The position numbers and the translations under genes are program-made. This document shows, in pieces, positions 1 through 12,800 of a stretch of DNA of 64,000 nt. The notes under the pieces were generated by a model. The model was not told where the DNA came from. It saw only the letters and a list, made by a program, of their open reading frames with translations, and made no database searches. The first letter of the stretch is position 1, and every line of letters begins with the position of its first letter. The stretch spans positions 8,499,001 through 8,563,000 of the forward strand of contig NC_092677.1 in the NCBI RefSeq assembly GCF_964355755.1, read 5' to 3'. Origin of the DNA: Antedon mediterranea (Eukaryota > Echinodermata > Crinoidea > Comatulida > Antedonidae).

Positions 1-3000
1 AGAGAATCCACATGGGTGAGAGCATTTTAATGGATCATCTACATAGCATTTGTATTCGCCATTATGCCCACAAGGCCATAGTTTACTGACAATCTGTTGA
101 CACCTACTTGTACATGGATGGCTGCATGTTTCATTACAGGCATGTCCACACTCTAATGTCTTTGGACAAGTTGACAAACAAGCGACTGTAGACACATCCT
201 TGAAGCAAGGTACCTTCTGATTGTGCCCACAAGGTAAACATTTTGTCACTGAAACTTTGCATTCCTTCTCACACTTCTGGAAACATTTAAGTCTACAAGG
301 ATGTCCCATAGGGCATGTGACTCTGACACAGGCCTCACGGCAAATAACTTCTTTGTGTTCGGGGTCATATGGGTGGCATGGCAGCTTACAGGCGTGTCCG
401 CATTTAAGTCTGCTAATACAAGGTACGTTGCAACCTCCTTCAGGGCATTTAGTGAAGTCACTTAGTTCACGTATTTCTACGCTTGTGTTTGTGTGGTTTT
501 GACAACACAGTCGAATAGTTGGTCCAAGCAATTTTTGTTGTCGAAGTTCTTTGACAATCTTATTCCAGTTTTCGTCTTGGGCAGCAAGAAGTTTCATATT
601 TCCTATGCAAAACAATCCTTTCTTTGCTCTCGATAATGCCACACACATCCTAGTCTTTTCTTTAAGAAAGCCAATTTTACCTGCCGCATTACTTCTGACA
701 AGTGAAAGAAGAATGATCTCATTTTCTTCGCCTTGATAGTTATCAACGGCGCGGACGCAAACGCCTTTGAAAAACTGTGACTTCATTATTTTCTTGAACT
801 GAAAGAGTTGACCCGTGTAGGTTGTAAGGATTGTAATTTCTGATGGTTTGTAGCCTTGTTGAATAAGGTACTTACAAAGATTTACCAAGAACTCAGCTTC
901 AAAAATATTTGATTTACTAAGAGTATCGTTGACTGCAGTTTCTAACTGATTATGTTCAATAAAGAACATATTACTTGACACACCTTTAATATTACCATAC
1001 TGAAGGACATTTGGGGCATCTAGAAGGCCAGTGTAAAAATAATTCTTCATAATTGATGATATTTCTGGTCTCATTCTATGTTGAATATTTAACCTCTGAC
1101 AATCCATACCGTTCTTTACCATCCTTTCGAAAAGAGAGATCTCTAACTTGAACTCTTTGGCAAGATTATACACCGTTGGATTAGGTCTCAGTTGCTGGTG
1201 ATCCCCAATCAATATAAGGTGTTCACAACCTTCAGTCAGACTTGACACTATATGAGCTTCTAGCACTTCTGCGGCCTCTTCTACAATGACGATCTTTGCC
1301 TGAATTCGTTGAAGCATATTTCTACATCGTGCCGCTCCAGTAGTGGTCATACCAATTACCTTAGCATCTCGCATCAAACGAAGATCCTCCTCTAATCCAA
1401 TTTCTTGAAGTTGTTTTCCTAACGCATCATAATTGGCTTGATTTTGAAATAGCGTCTGACGTTCGTTGTTACAGTATTTCGATATCCAAAATCGGTATAG
1501 ACGCCAACGATCATTCAGTTTGAGATTCCATATGTTACCAACTCTAGCAGCTTCAATCTCTCTCATTTTGTCAGAACTAAGCAGTTGTTTTTTGAGGTAT
1601 CGTGATCTCCTCTTTTTATTTCCTGCTAATTGAAAGCCATCTTCATCTGCAACATGTTTCAGTGGGTCGTACGCAAGTTGACGTCTAACAGTTTTCTTTA
1701 TTCTATCGATTTCCTTCACATTTACTTTTTCACCTGTTATGTCATCGTCGATATCAACGAGTCTCTGTTCGGTTAACAAATCAGCCTCTTCCGCAATATC
1801 CATTTCTTCGTTTTCTTCTTCTGTGGGTTCTTCGTCCGGATCGTGTACAATATTTTGAATGTCATCAACAACTAGGTCAGAAGCTTTATTATTCCCTGCC
1901 AATCCTAACCAAACCACCACTACATTGTCACTGTTTACTTCAAACTGCGTCAATGATTCGTAATGATCATCTGACATCCATGTTTCTAGGTAGATTTCAC
2001 CGATAACACCAGTTGTTGTCACTTTTATTCTTTCCTCTGCTAGATTCATAACATCTCGTAATGCATGCATATCTCGAAGAATATCTCTTTTTCTATTAAG
2101 TATGGATATGGGTAATTCTTTTCGCTCTCTTGCTTTTTGTCGAAGCTGAGTTAAATTAAAGCTTTTCAAAGTTTCACTTTTACTTCTTCCACCAACGCGT
2201 ACAATACCCGTTGGTTGAAATGAATGTATGCCTTCAAGAAATTGATCAAGAGCATGATTTGTGAAGCAGACTACGAATATAGGGCTGTGTTTTACTCTAG
2301 CACGAGCAGCATCAATCGTCCAACATTCACTGTTATGAAGCAATGCATGTACAATCTTTAACCCTATGTAGGTTTTACCAGTTCCAGGTGGACCTTGGAT
2401 GACTGCAAACTCTTTCGTCAACGCTGTCCTAACAGCGTCAAATTGCGAGTCATCGAGTTGAAGAGCCGTGGCTGTTGGCCAATAATTACCAGCTATTCTT
2501 ACAAGAAGTTTTGTAGTACCATCAACCAACGGTGATAGGTCATATGTCATAGTCCTGTTGTGACGTAGATACGATGGGGCATCGACTTCGTGGCGGGCTT
2601 CAATTATGTAACTTCTCATCGGCATGCTTGTTTCTGTAATTTCCTGCAAACTATGTAGTACGTGTCGGTAAGCTTCGAAGAAGGAAGATGTTTCAACCAT
2701 GGTATAATGACGTTCGTTTAAGCCAAAGTCAACGTCGTTTTCAAATTTGATATCTAAGAAACCATTTTCAAGATCCTTTTCTTCTCTGTTTGCCACAGTA
2801 GCGAAACAAACTGTCTGGAAATCGTCTGGAGACAGGCATACAAGTGACCCATAAATCAAGCGCTTTGTGGATTGCCAGCGAACTCCCTTTAAGCGTGACA
2901 CATCAAAGTGTACTCGGTATAAAATACAGTTATGTGAACACACTGGATACTCGATAGTGACGTCATTATACACCCGTATGTCAGTTATTCTTCTATGTTT

Positions 3001-4995
3001 GTCTTCTTTGTGTTGTAGGTATTCTCTGATGCCTTCTCGAAGTGGTCTCACCAAGTCCTCTCGAAGTAAACGGAACTGGACATCTAGGTAATGATCCACG
3101 TTTTCGTAACTACCGTCAAGTTTATTGTGTCGCAAATAAGGTCTGCGGTCTGCAGTAAGATCATTTAGTGTAGGGAATATTGATATTGTCCGGAAGTCAT
3201 CTGGTGGAGGGGTTTCTTCATCCATATTGATCTTTTTTCTGCGTACAATCCTTACATTTTCTCCTTGATTTTTTTCAACAGCCTGAAAAAAATCCTCCAA
3301 CTCTTTGTAACGCTCTAAAAAACACTCACCGATTAATCCTTCTCCAACTAATTCATCAATAGTTATTTTTATCAGCATTAATGAAGCTTTAAGCTCATGT
3401 GTAGAACTCGGAAGTTTTTCAACCAGTGTCCAAATTACAGTAATGATATCCTGTATTTCTACTTCATATTTCACCCTATCACTCCTTTCATCCTTTAGTG
3501 ACATAATATGATGACTCATAACATATTTAATAAATGAAGATTTTTGAAGTTTACCTAAAAATGAATTCAACGAGGCTCTAGCAGTTGTACACTCGCACGC
3601 ACTAACAATGGCGCGTAAAATTAAGGCGCACATATCTCTATTAATGTTATCCTCATTTAGAAGCTTCTGGAAGCCAAAACCGGTCGCTAGAACCTGCATA
3701 AGTATTTCTTCTTTTTCTTTACTCAGTAGTTCTTCTAGTCGTCTATAACCTATTAAAAAAAATGTTGTTCAAGTATACATTTAATAATAGAGTCTTTTGA
3801 ATTAATGCTTCTGCATTGGAGACGAACGAAATTTGCCTTTTTTGTTGATCCAATAGATCGAAAGTACTAAAAATGGTACTTACAACGATCTATTCGATCA
3901 ACAAAAAAGAAAAAAATCTCTTCTATAATATTAGGATCCAGATGAAATTGTTTCAAGAACGAAACTAAGTTTAGTATAAATATGACGTAAGAAAAAGATG
4001 TAAGGAGGTAATTTCAATCACGCTTCGATAAAACTATGCTTAACAGTAATTTGTATGTCCTGGATCGTGTTGTATAAAACATCATGGGCAATATAATCAA
4101 TCATGTAAGATGTATACAGTTTTTATTTTCGCTTATTAAATTTTTTTTGGGATTATAATTTAGTAGTAGGAATATAGATAACAAAAAAAAATCTAAAATG
4201 AATGTACGGATATAATTAATAGAAAAAAATACCTGTTGGTCTTATTTCTCTCTTTGGTCGTGCGCCTTGATCATTTTGATTTGGATCATGACGATTTAGT
4301 GATCTATTTCGACTATATGCACGCCCTCCAAAACTATCATGGCCTTGATTGCCACTATTTCTACGACCTATCTGTTCACCAGTATGGTCGTCTACGTCTC
4401 TTCTATGATCACCGCCACCGTAACTGTCATGTTGACTGACGGGTCTGAAATAATCAGCAATTTTTTTTCAATTGAAGCAAAATCTATTTGACTCATTCAT
4501 TCTTGATTTCAGATAAATACTCATAGAGAGATTCTTGGTCGTGAATTATTTAACATTGGAAGGTTGGAATTGTAGAATGGCTATACGGTAGTAAATGAAA
4601 TTAAATTAGATTTTGAATAGGTTAGTACGGTAGTAAATAAATGTCTTCAAAGTGTATTATTATTACTAAATTTATATCTTGTTGGGAAATGATGAGCTTT
4701 TTTTAGTAGGATTATGGTTTAATCAGTAATTTGACAACGTAGCAACTGTAACACATAACACTATGGAATATTGTTGAAGTAACACATGGGTAACGTGCAA
4801 TCATCATGCAAATAATAGTGCTTGTATCAAGATCATAATCAGAGGATTATTTTTAGAATTGTATAAGTACCTTTCTGTTGTTCTATAAGCAGGGTTTCTA
4901 TTGCCATGTGACGCACTTTCACGTTCGCCTCCTCGACCACGACCACCGCGCTGACCTCGACCACGGTATCGATGTTGTCGGGACTGATCAGCCAT
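1..4995 (-). CDS. ZNFX1: ZNFX1 copy 1, NFX1-type zinc-finger helicase, 3' end beyond window
   Basis: Three coding exons on the minus strand: 4995-4871, 4444-4233 and 3749 to the left edge. Phases join cleanly (2, then 1) and I found no in-frame stop through position 1, giving residues 1-1362. The start is the ATG at 4995, opening an Arg/Gly-rich N-terminus (MADQSRQHRYRGRGQRGG). The last exon opens GYRRLEELLSKEKEE and carries the superfamily 1 helicase with Walker A GPPGTGKT, the VEEAAEVLEAH motif, GDHQQLRP, QHRMRPEIS and ALSRAKKG, then the first NFX1-type Cys/His repeats. The C-terminal zinc finger lies outside the window. The family binds RNA, acts as an antiviral dsRNA sensor in mammals and as a small-RNA inheritance factor in nematodes. 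It is almost identical to the copy at 9875-16812; one net difference is an extra codon in the acidic linker near 1741-1750. Intact as far as seen, so probably functional. Confidence 0.93.
3837..3909. repeat. Intronic hairpin, ZNFX1 copy 1 intron 2
   Basis: Two 23-base arms (TTTTTTGTTGATCCAATAG... and its complement with one mismatch) flank an inner AAGTAC/GTACTT stem and an 8-base loop. The same hairpin occurs at 15151-15223 and 15655-15724 in copy 2. Confidence 0.8.
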
Positions 4996-5922
4996 TGTAT
5001 GCCCATTTACGGACTACAAAATCAAAATCATGTTTTTGTATTTTATTTCAATATAACTGAGCAGTGATATGGTACTACTATAGGCGGAAAGTTATCCACT
5101 ATGGTGCAATGGACTTTTATAATTTAAAGAAAATCACAAAGCACCTATTACTATTCCAAAAACAAATGATATAAAGTATACTAAATTGATAATGTGTGGG
5201 CATACATCCCTAGAAGAAGAAAATATAGGGTGGGAGACTGAAAGGTCAGCCTAGGACCTCCATTTGAAGTAGACAATCGGATTTACAAATGTGACATTTT
5301 GTTTACATTTTTCATCTTACTGATGACGTCATAAAGAAACACATTCATGTTAGTCACAAAACTCCGATAGTTTTCGATATCAACTTTTGATGTAGTATAC
5401 TGTAGGCTAGTATGTATAAGCCTTTGTATTAGGGACTATGTCTAAATATGCCCGTCAGCCTATTTAGCTATCTAAGGAGGCTTACAAGACTCTCTCCAAT
5501 CCAATTATAAAGACAGCAGGTACCAACCACGGATAATATCCTATCTTTTACCATAAGGTGCTCCCAATTAAGGACTCCCTCTTATTAGAGACCGACTAAA
5601 GATTTTTGTTCAACTAAACATTTTACTATAAACTTCCCGGAAAATTAAAGACTACTTTAATATACACTTTTTAAATTAATGTGTTTTTGGAGTAGAACAG
5701 CCATTAACAATTGGAACAAAAGCAAATGCTAGAGTTTTTATAGGACAAATAAACCCCGATTATTATCAAATTACCCTCACCTTTAGGACGCAGCCAGCGG
5801 AGCAAAATAACCATTCTAATACATTATAATTTCCCTAAAATTATAGTCTACACGTTCTGGCATTTACAGACATAGTAGCAGGCAACATTCAGAAAATGCA
5901 GGATGTTGATGGTGTATGATAA

Positions 5923-5966
5923 ACGCCGTGGCTAAAGATACGGTACCGTATCTTTAGCCACGGCGT
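5923..5966. repeat. 44-bp perfect palindrome
   Basis: Two 22-base arms (ACGCCGTGGCTAAAGATACG...) meet with no spacer at GGTACC. It lies inside the copy-1-specific insertion and would form a perfect cruciform. Confidence 0.95.
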
Positions 5967-5993
5967 ATAATAAATGCTTTTATGAATCCAGGA

Positions 5994-6230
5994 GTTGGGT
6001 AGTCGAGTGGGTATGAAACTTGACTGTCATACAGAGAGACCTGGGTTCAATTTCCGACAACTCAGAGTCTACTGTAAATGAGTAGGGCCTACCTGGTTGA
6101 AAATACTAGAGAGGATAAGGCGGCGTGCAAAGGGACTGTCCATCCTGCCACATGATGCCGAGGCTTAGTAAAATGAGCTCACTACCCTGTGTTCAGAATT
6201 GAATACGGGACCTTTATGTTTTCCAGACAC
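5994..6230 (+). mobile_element. tRNA-derived SINE-like element
   Basis: TAGTCGAGTGG fits the RNA polymerase III A box and GGTTCAATTTCC, about 40 bases on, fits the B box. A tRNA-unrelated body with CAAAGGGACTGTCC and CATGATGCCGAGG follows. The 3' end is not clear; the boundary given is approximate. Confidence 0.6.
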
Positions 6231-6256
6231 GACACTCTCACTCACTCTATTGATAG

Positions 6257-7134
6257 CAGGCCCGTAGCCAGGGGGGGTTTTTATGGTTCGGGCGAACCCC
6301 CCCCCCCCCCTTTACAGCGAACCCCCCTTAACCAACTGCGAACCCCCATCCCCGACATGCCCAATACCTCACCCTCATCTCAAAAAATCCTCCAAATACG
6401 TGCCCCCACAGTACAAAAAGTTGTTTGTAAATTGAAAAAATCGTAAACTTGTTCGTGAACCTTCTTCTCTGTATGAGCGTCAACTAGTGATACATGTCTG
6501 TAAATTTCTAAAAGCTGCAAATGAATTGCCGATTTTAACCTGAAAAATAAATGTTTGGTCCCTGCATGTAACATGATATTGACGCGTCTCATAGCGTGCG
6601 CGCGCACGAACGATTCGTACAAAGGACACCGCCAGACAACTGCGTACCTATTGTTTAGATCACTGGCAGTCAGGCAGCATGCATAAAGTATATAGCCTTC
6701 CGACGTACATCAGTATTTATGTGTGACTATGAAGTATAATGTATCATAGAGGATTATAGTGAATATTAATATTTTACACTATAATATCTATGGTATCAAG
6801 TACTGTAGTTCACATTATGGCATCCGATTATTTTTTTTAGACCACCAGCCGATACGTACTAAATTGTATCAATATCACCTATTTACATATTTATATTCCT
6901 CAACAAATTGCTGTAAATAAATATTATAGATAGAGCTAGCAAATAGCATTTGCCTTCACCCAGTGTGCTTTTTTCGGGGCTGGATATACGTTCGCATTGA
7001 ACTTGAACGCAAAACAAAATACGGAGTAAATGATCAAACAATCGCCGGTTCCGCACAGAGCACGCGCATCTAACATACGGCAACAAATATTTAGTGTCCG
7101 AACCCCCCCTTGACAGATCCTGGCTACGGCCCTG
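6257..7134. mobile_element. Non-autonomous DNA transposon with 16-bp inverted ends
   Basis: The left end CAGGCCCGTAGCCAGG and the complement of the right end CAGGGCCGTAGCCAGG differ at one base. G-runs and C-runs lie just inside both ends. Flanks share GATAG, a possible short target duplication. The 878-bp body has no credible transposase frame. Confidence 0.75.
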
Positions 7135-7199
7135 GATAGGCCTAGTATACTAGTTGGCCTCAGTAGGCCTAATTTAAGCCTATAAGCATGACATAATTT

Positions 7200-7240
7200 A
7201 GACCTTACCTTTCTTGTCGCCTTGCGTTTAGAATGCAGAT
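7200..7240 (-). other. Candidate 5'-UTR exon donor, ZNFX1 copy 1
   Basis: On the minus strand a strong donor (GAAAG/GTAAGGTC) has its cut at 7209/7208. A matching acceptor (TTTTGTAG/TCC) sits at 5014-5015, 18 bases upstream of the coding-start ATG at 4995. This suggests an untranslated first exon around 7209 and upward, and a ~2.2-kb 5'-UTR intron. The transcription start is not visible. Confidence 0.5.
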
Positions 7241-7655
7241 AATTGAAATAACTGTTAAACTGTTAAATCAAGCTTACGAAATAAAATTATTTAGAAAATA
7301 CCAAAAGGTACTGAAATGCCGGAAACTGGAATTTCCCATCTAACCACGCATGCGTAGTCGTTACGGTTCAGTGAATTTGAAAACAAATACAGTGCAACAG
7401 AGCAAGAATGTCCTAAAATTAAAATGCTGCCCTCTATAAATTGGGTAATGCTACAACCATGAAATCATCCTCACTACAGCAGTACTGATAAGGTTAATAT
7501 TTTACATTAAGTATGATTTTAATAACTGGCTCACGTAGGTTAGGCCTTTATTTGGCTTTCGTAGGCCTATAATAACATTCGATAGATGAATAACTGATTG
7601 TCGCCTATATTGACTGACCTTCACAGATATGGCGTGCCGTGGATCGAGTGTTTAT

Positions 7656-8133
7656 AGTAAAGTTAGATTGTTAAAGTTATCAAATATAAAACGTGAATAA
7701 ACCACCAAAAATCGTATCACACAAAACTTGATGTATTAAATGATGCCTCAATCTAAATATTTCTGTTTTCTTTTAACAGTTTTGTTTTTATTGTCTTTTA
7801 AACATTACAACGTTTTAAAGTGGCGTCTTGATATGTAACACATAATGGTACTAGCTAAACGGTAATCAATTATTATTAACCCGTTTTACTAATATTTACA
7901 CATGATATTTCTCCAGGTAATAATTACTATTTTCGATTATAATTTTAGGCCTATTATAATTCTAGCCATTTTAAAAATTGCAAGCTAGCTACATTTATCC
8001 TGCTACTAATCTAGATTAAAATCATTCAGACGGTTTACCATAAACATTGCGTTTAAAAGTCTAATAAATAATTCTGTTTGAGATATTTGATATGATAGAC
8101 TCAATACATCACAAGTGTAGAATCTTAGTATCC
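7656..8133. repeat. Direct repeat unit A between the ZNFX1 genes
   Basis: This ~480-bp stretch, opening AGTAAAGTTAGATTGTTAAA, is repeated with small changes at 8641-9124, offset 985 bases. No gene is seen in it. It lies between the copy 1 upstream region and the 3' end of copy 2. Confidence 0.85.
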
Positions 8134-8640
8134 TGGTAAACTTGAAGCTAGGTTAAAAGTGTTTATTTTATCCATGACATTTGTATGTTTTTTTTTTCAT
8201 TTTCGTAAAATCAGGTTACTAAGAATTTATAGAATTTATTAGTAATAAAAGAAAAAGAAAGGGTATAATTGAAAATACCCCTCCTCCTATGGACAAGCTA
8301 TGATGGAAGATTTGATTTATACGGTTTATGTACAACTAGCGTCGTCGTTTCTGCTGATCACTAATGTAATGCACACATGAATAGACATACACACCGTCAA
8401 CCAAACATTTGTGTTTACACCCACACAACTTGAAGCTTCATTAGTTAAATTGAATAACAACCAACTAATATAAGTTAATAACTATTAACAGACTTAAAAC
8501 AACTTAAAGATCACCTCTATTATATTCTTTAATATCTCCAAACATAATAAATCAACATACAGAGTAAAATCAGTAGACCTAATTTATATCCGTTGTCAAC
8601 TACCATTAATTTTGTTATTTTAATCAGTAAAATAATCTGA

Positions 8641-9124
8641 AGTAAAGTTAGATTGTTAAAATTATCAAATACAAAACGTGAAAAAAACAACAAAAATCGT
8701 ATCACAAAAAAATAATGTATTAAATGATGCCTCAATCTAAATATTTCTTCTTTTTTTTCAACAGTTTTGTTTTAATTGTCTTTTAAATATTACAGAGTTG
8801 TTTTAAAGTGGCGTCTCGTTATGTAACACATTATGGTACTCGGTAAAATAAAATAATCAATTATTATTAACCCGTTTTACCAACATTTACACATGATATT
8901 TCTCTCCAGGTAATAATTACTATTTTCGATTATAATTATAGGTCTATTATAATTCTAGTGATTTTAAAACATTGCAGGCTAGCTACATTTTATAATTCTA
9001 CTACTAAATATCATTTTCTAGATTAGAATCATTCGGATGGTTTAACATAAAAACTGCATTGAAAAGTTTTGTTTGAGATATTTGATATGATACACTTAAT
9101 ACGGTAAGTGTGGAATCTTAGTAT
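8641..9124. repeat. Direct repeat unit B between the ZNFX1 genes
   Basis: Second copy of the unit at 7656-8133, same orientation, with scattered substitutions and short indels. The interval 8134-8640 between the units, and 9125-9689 downstream, show no recognisable gene. Confidence 0.85.
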
Positions 9125-9689
9125 TGATTATTACCACTAAGCAAATAGAAGAGAAACAGGATTTAAATAATCGTAAAATACAATAGGATAACAATTTAAA
9201 TACCCAACACAAAACATAATTCTAGAATTATTAAAACCATTACGCTCTTTACTCAATACTAACAAGAACAAATTCATTATGCCAGAAATTAATATTATGT
9301 ATGATTCATTTAAATATCACTATTTATTTATTTTATTCCGAATCTGTATATACACTGCAAGAAACAACACATTCAGGATGACCCTAATAATCCTTACAGA
9401 GAAGAATTATTTTTCACTGAGGTCCTAATGAACTGAACTATCATACATATTGTAGACTAATTATCGATTGAATTATTGTATAGCATTGATATACTAACGT
9501 GCAGAAAACAATAAAATCGTTGTGTCTTATGAATGTTATTGATGTTCTTATTGATCATGACGTCGTTTGATTGGACTTGGTATATTATTATTTCCATCGA
9601 AATCAGTATAGATGGATCTCACTTCTTTTTCTATAATTATCGTCCATAATAGACGGACCTTAATCGTTTGAATCGTCTTCCATCAGTTA

Positions 9690-9820
9690 TTAAAACATAT
9701 TGTCAAATCTATAATTTTCTAAATTGGTTTGTTCTGACCAAGCAGCATAAGAAGCGCCATCTATTTCACGGGCTAGTGTGTTATCCTCTCGAAGGCGATG
9801 TTGTGTTCCTCCAATCTTGG
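9690..9820 (-). pseudogene. Fragment of a third ZNFX1 3' end
   Basis: Read on the minus strand this stretch gives IGGTQHRLREDNTLAREI, then DGASYAAWSEQTN and NYRFDNMF with a stop at 9690-9692. It aligns without gaps to the last ~43 residues of ZNFX1 copy 2 (GGTNYQLREGNILAREMDG...NYGFNDIF). The similarity stops abruptly at about 9820, inside the RZ zinc finger, with no upstream exon recognised. It lies about 55 bases downstream of the copy 2 stop codon, in the same orientation. It has diverged more than copies 1 and 2 have from each other, so it is probably the relic of an older duplication. An alternative terminal exon is possible but less likely. Confidence 0.75.
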
Positions 9821-9874
9821 ATACACAAGTACAGTAATATAACTAATTTAATATTCTTGGGTCAGTCTCAATTA

Positions 9875-12800
9875 TTAAAATATGTCGTTAAATCCATAAT
9901 TTGCTAAATTTGTTTGTTCTGACCAAGCAGCGTAAGAAGCGCCATCCATTTCACGGGCTAGTATGTTGCCTTCTCGGAGTTGATAATTTGTTCCTCCAAT
10001 ATTCGATCCGCATTCTGGACACTTGCCTTCCGTCGTGGCACCGCCGCAGTCACCTATCGCATATACGTGTCCTTTTGGGCACTTAAACCAATGACCCTTT
10101 GATAGACCCATCGCCTTTACAATTTGTACCCGTTCGTCATCTGATATTCCAGGAATACTGCCGCATTTCTCTCTTATTTTTTTCAAGCAAAAATGTATGG
10201 TCTTTATATCACCTTCTATTAGAGGTTTCACGCCAGCGACTCGTTTTTTAACCGTAGATAAATAATCCAATAATTCATCTTTACTAATTTTAGAAGTATG
10301 TAGTATGCTTTTAAGCACATATAATTCCATAAAGTATTTGATACGCTGAAGCTCTAGTGATATATCTTCCAGAAGTTGTTCACTAAACCGATTTCTTGGT
10401 TTAAGGATCCATTGTTTGCAGGTTTCAAGTTCTTTCTTTATCTTTGTCTCAAATTTTACATATCCTGAACAAATTTTGCCATTACCTGCTTTTGTAATCT
10501 TTTCTAACTCCAAGAGAAACTGTACTTTGTTCTTCATATCAGTAACGTGATCCGGTGTCTTCAATGTTTTGAGTTCAATACTAAGATATCTACGCGACTC
10601 TGCATCAGAAACTCTTGAAATTTTAATTTCCAGCATTTCTTTATCCAAATCTATTTGATGTTTATCTCCATTAATTTTTGCCTTTACACATTCCACATCC
10701 CATTGTAATTGTTTTATGATATTGCCGTACCGCAGGTTCCTTCTAATTGGTGTTCTACACGCTGGACAAAGTTTTGGCTGAACATCGTTTTGTTGTTCGT
10801 CTTTTTTATCCATCCAAAAGTCCAGTCCTTCTGATTCTATAACGTGACCACAGTCTTCCAACTCAATAAATCTGACATCAGGATCTTCCTCGTTACCAAA
10901 CAGTATAGCGGTCAACTCCTCTGTATCGCATTTCCGACATTTCTTAGGACACGGTTCACCGCAAAGACCAACACATGCATGACCACACTTTATAAGCTTC
11001 TTACATGGTTCATTGCATCTATCTCGATTGCAGAGTTGCCCACATTGTCTGGTACAAGTTTGATGTTCGCATTTCCATTCACATGGCATTGTACAAGGTG
11101 TACATTCATCTCCACATTTCCTAGGACATTTGCTATGGACGCATCGGTTTTCACATGGTTTACTACACGGTGGACAATTGCGTGTGCATGGTTCAAGACA
11201 TTCGTGTCCACATACCAAAGTCCTGCCACATTTTGACCGACATTGTTGATGAAGACGACCATTTTTACAATCTCCACATTTTCCTTCACAAGTATGGTCA
11301 CATTTCAAAGAGAATCCACATGGGTGAGAGCATTTTAACGGATCATCTACATAGCATTTGTATTCGCCATTATGCCCACAAGGCCATAGTTTACTGACAA
11401 TCTGTTGACACCTACTTGTACATGGCTGGCTGCATCTTTCTTTACAGGCATGTCCACACTCTAATGTCTTTGGACAAGCTGACGAACAAGCGACTGTAGA
11501 CACATCCTTGAAACAGGGTACCTTCTGATTGTGCCCACAAGGCAAACATTTTGTCACTGAAACTTTGCATTCCTTCTCACACTTCTGGAAACATTTAAGT
11601 CTACAAGGATGTCCCATAGGGCATGTGACTCTGACACAGGCCTCACGGCAAATAACTTCTTTGTGTTCGGGGTCATATGGGTGGCATGGCAGCTTACAGA
11701 CGTGTCCGCATTTAAGTCTGCTAATACAAGGTACGTTGCAACCTCCTTCTGGGCATTTAGTGAAGTCACTTAGTTCACATATTTCTACGCTTGTGTTTGT
11801 GTGGTTTTGACAACACAATCGAATAGTTGGTCCAAGCATTTTTTTTTGTCGAAGTTCTTTGACAATCTTGTTCCAGTTTTCGTCTTGGGTAGCAAGAAGT
11901 TTCATATTTCCGATGCAAAACAATCCTTTCTTTGCTCTCGATAATGCTACACACATCCTAGTCTTTTCTTTAAGAAAGCCAATTTTACCAGCCGCATTGC
12001 TTCTTACAAGTGAAAGAAGAATGATCTCATTTTCTTCGCCTTGATAGTTATCAACGGCGCAGACGCGAACGCCTTTGAAAAACTTTGACTTCATTATTTT
12101 CTTGAACTGAAAGAGTTGACCCGTGTAGGTTGTAAGGATTGTAATCTCTGATGGTTCATAGCCTTGTTGAATAAGGTATTTACAAAAATTTACCAAGAAC
12201 TCAGCTTCAAAAATATTTGATTTACTAAGAGTATCGTTGACTGCAGTTTCGAACTGATTATGTTCAATAAAGAACATATTACTTGACACGCCTTTAATAT
12301 TACCATACTGAAGGACATTTGGGGCATCTAGAAGGCCTTTGTAAAAGTAATTCTTCATAATTGATGATATTTCTGGTCTCATTCTATGTTGAATATCCAA
12401 CCTCTGACAATCCATGCCGTTCTTTACCATCCTTTCGAAAAGAGAGATCTCTAAATTGAACTGTTTGGCAAGATTATACACCGCCGGATTAGGTCTCAGT
12501 TGCTGGTGATCTCCAATCAATATGAGGTGTTCACACCCTTCAGTAAGACTTGACACTATATGAGCTTCTAGCACTTCTGCGGCCTCTTCTACAATTACGA
12601 TCTTTGCCTGAATACGTTGAAGCATATTTCTACATCGTGCCGCTCCGGTAGTGGTCATACCAATTACCTTAGCATCTCGCATCAAACGAAGATCCTCCTC
12701 TAATCTGACTTCTTGAAGTTCTTTTCCTAACGCATCATAATTGGCTTGATTTTGAAATAGGGTCTGACGTTCGTAGTTACAGTATTTCGATATCCAAAAT

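Larger units (their letters stand above)
5783..7134. mobile_element. Composite insertion in 5'-UTR intron of ZNFX1 copy 1
   Basis: Copy 1 and copy 2 are colinear up to ATCAAATTACC(C/T)TCACC and resume at GATAGGCCTAGTATACTAG. The ~1.35 kb between these points exists only in copy 1. It holds a perfect palindrome (5923-5966), a tRNA-like SINE head (5994-6066) and a terminal-inverted-repeat element (6257-7134). Loss from copy 2 is the alternative explanation. Confidence 0.75.

Noticed and set aside
1-3749. Suspected frameshift in ZNFX1 copy 1
   Set aside because: Codon-by-codon reading found no in-frame stop; the only net length change against copy 2 is three bases.
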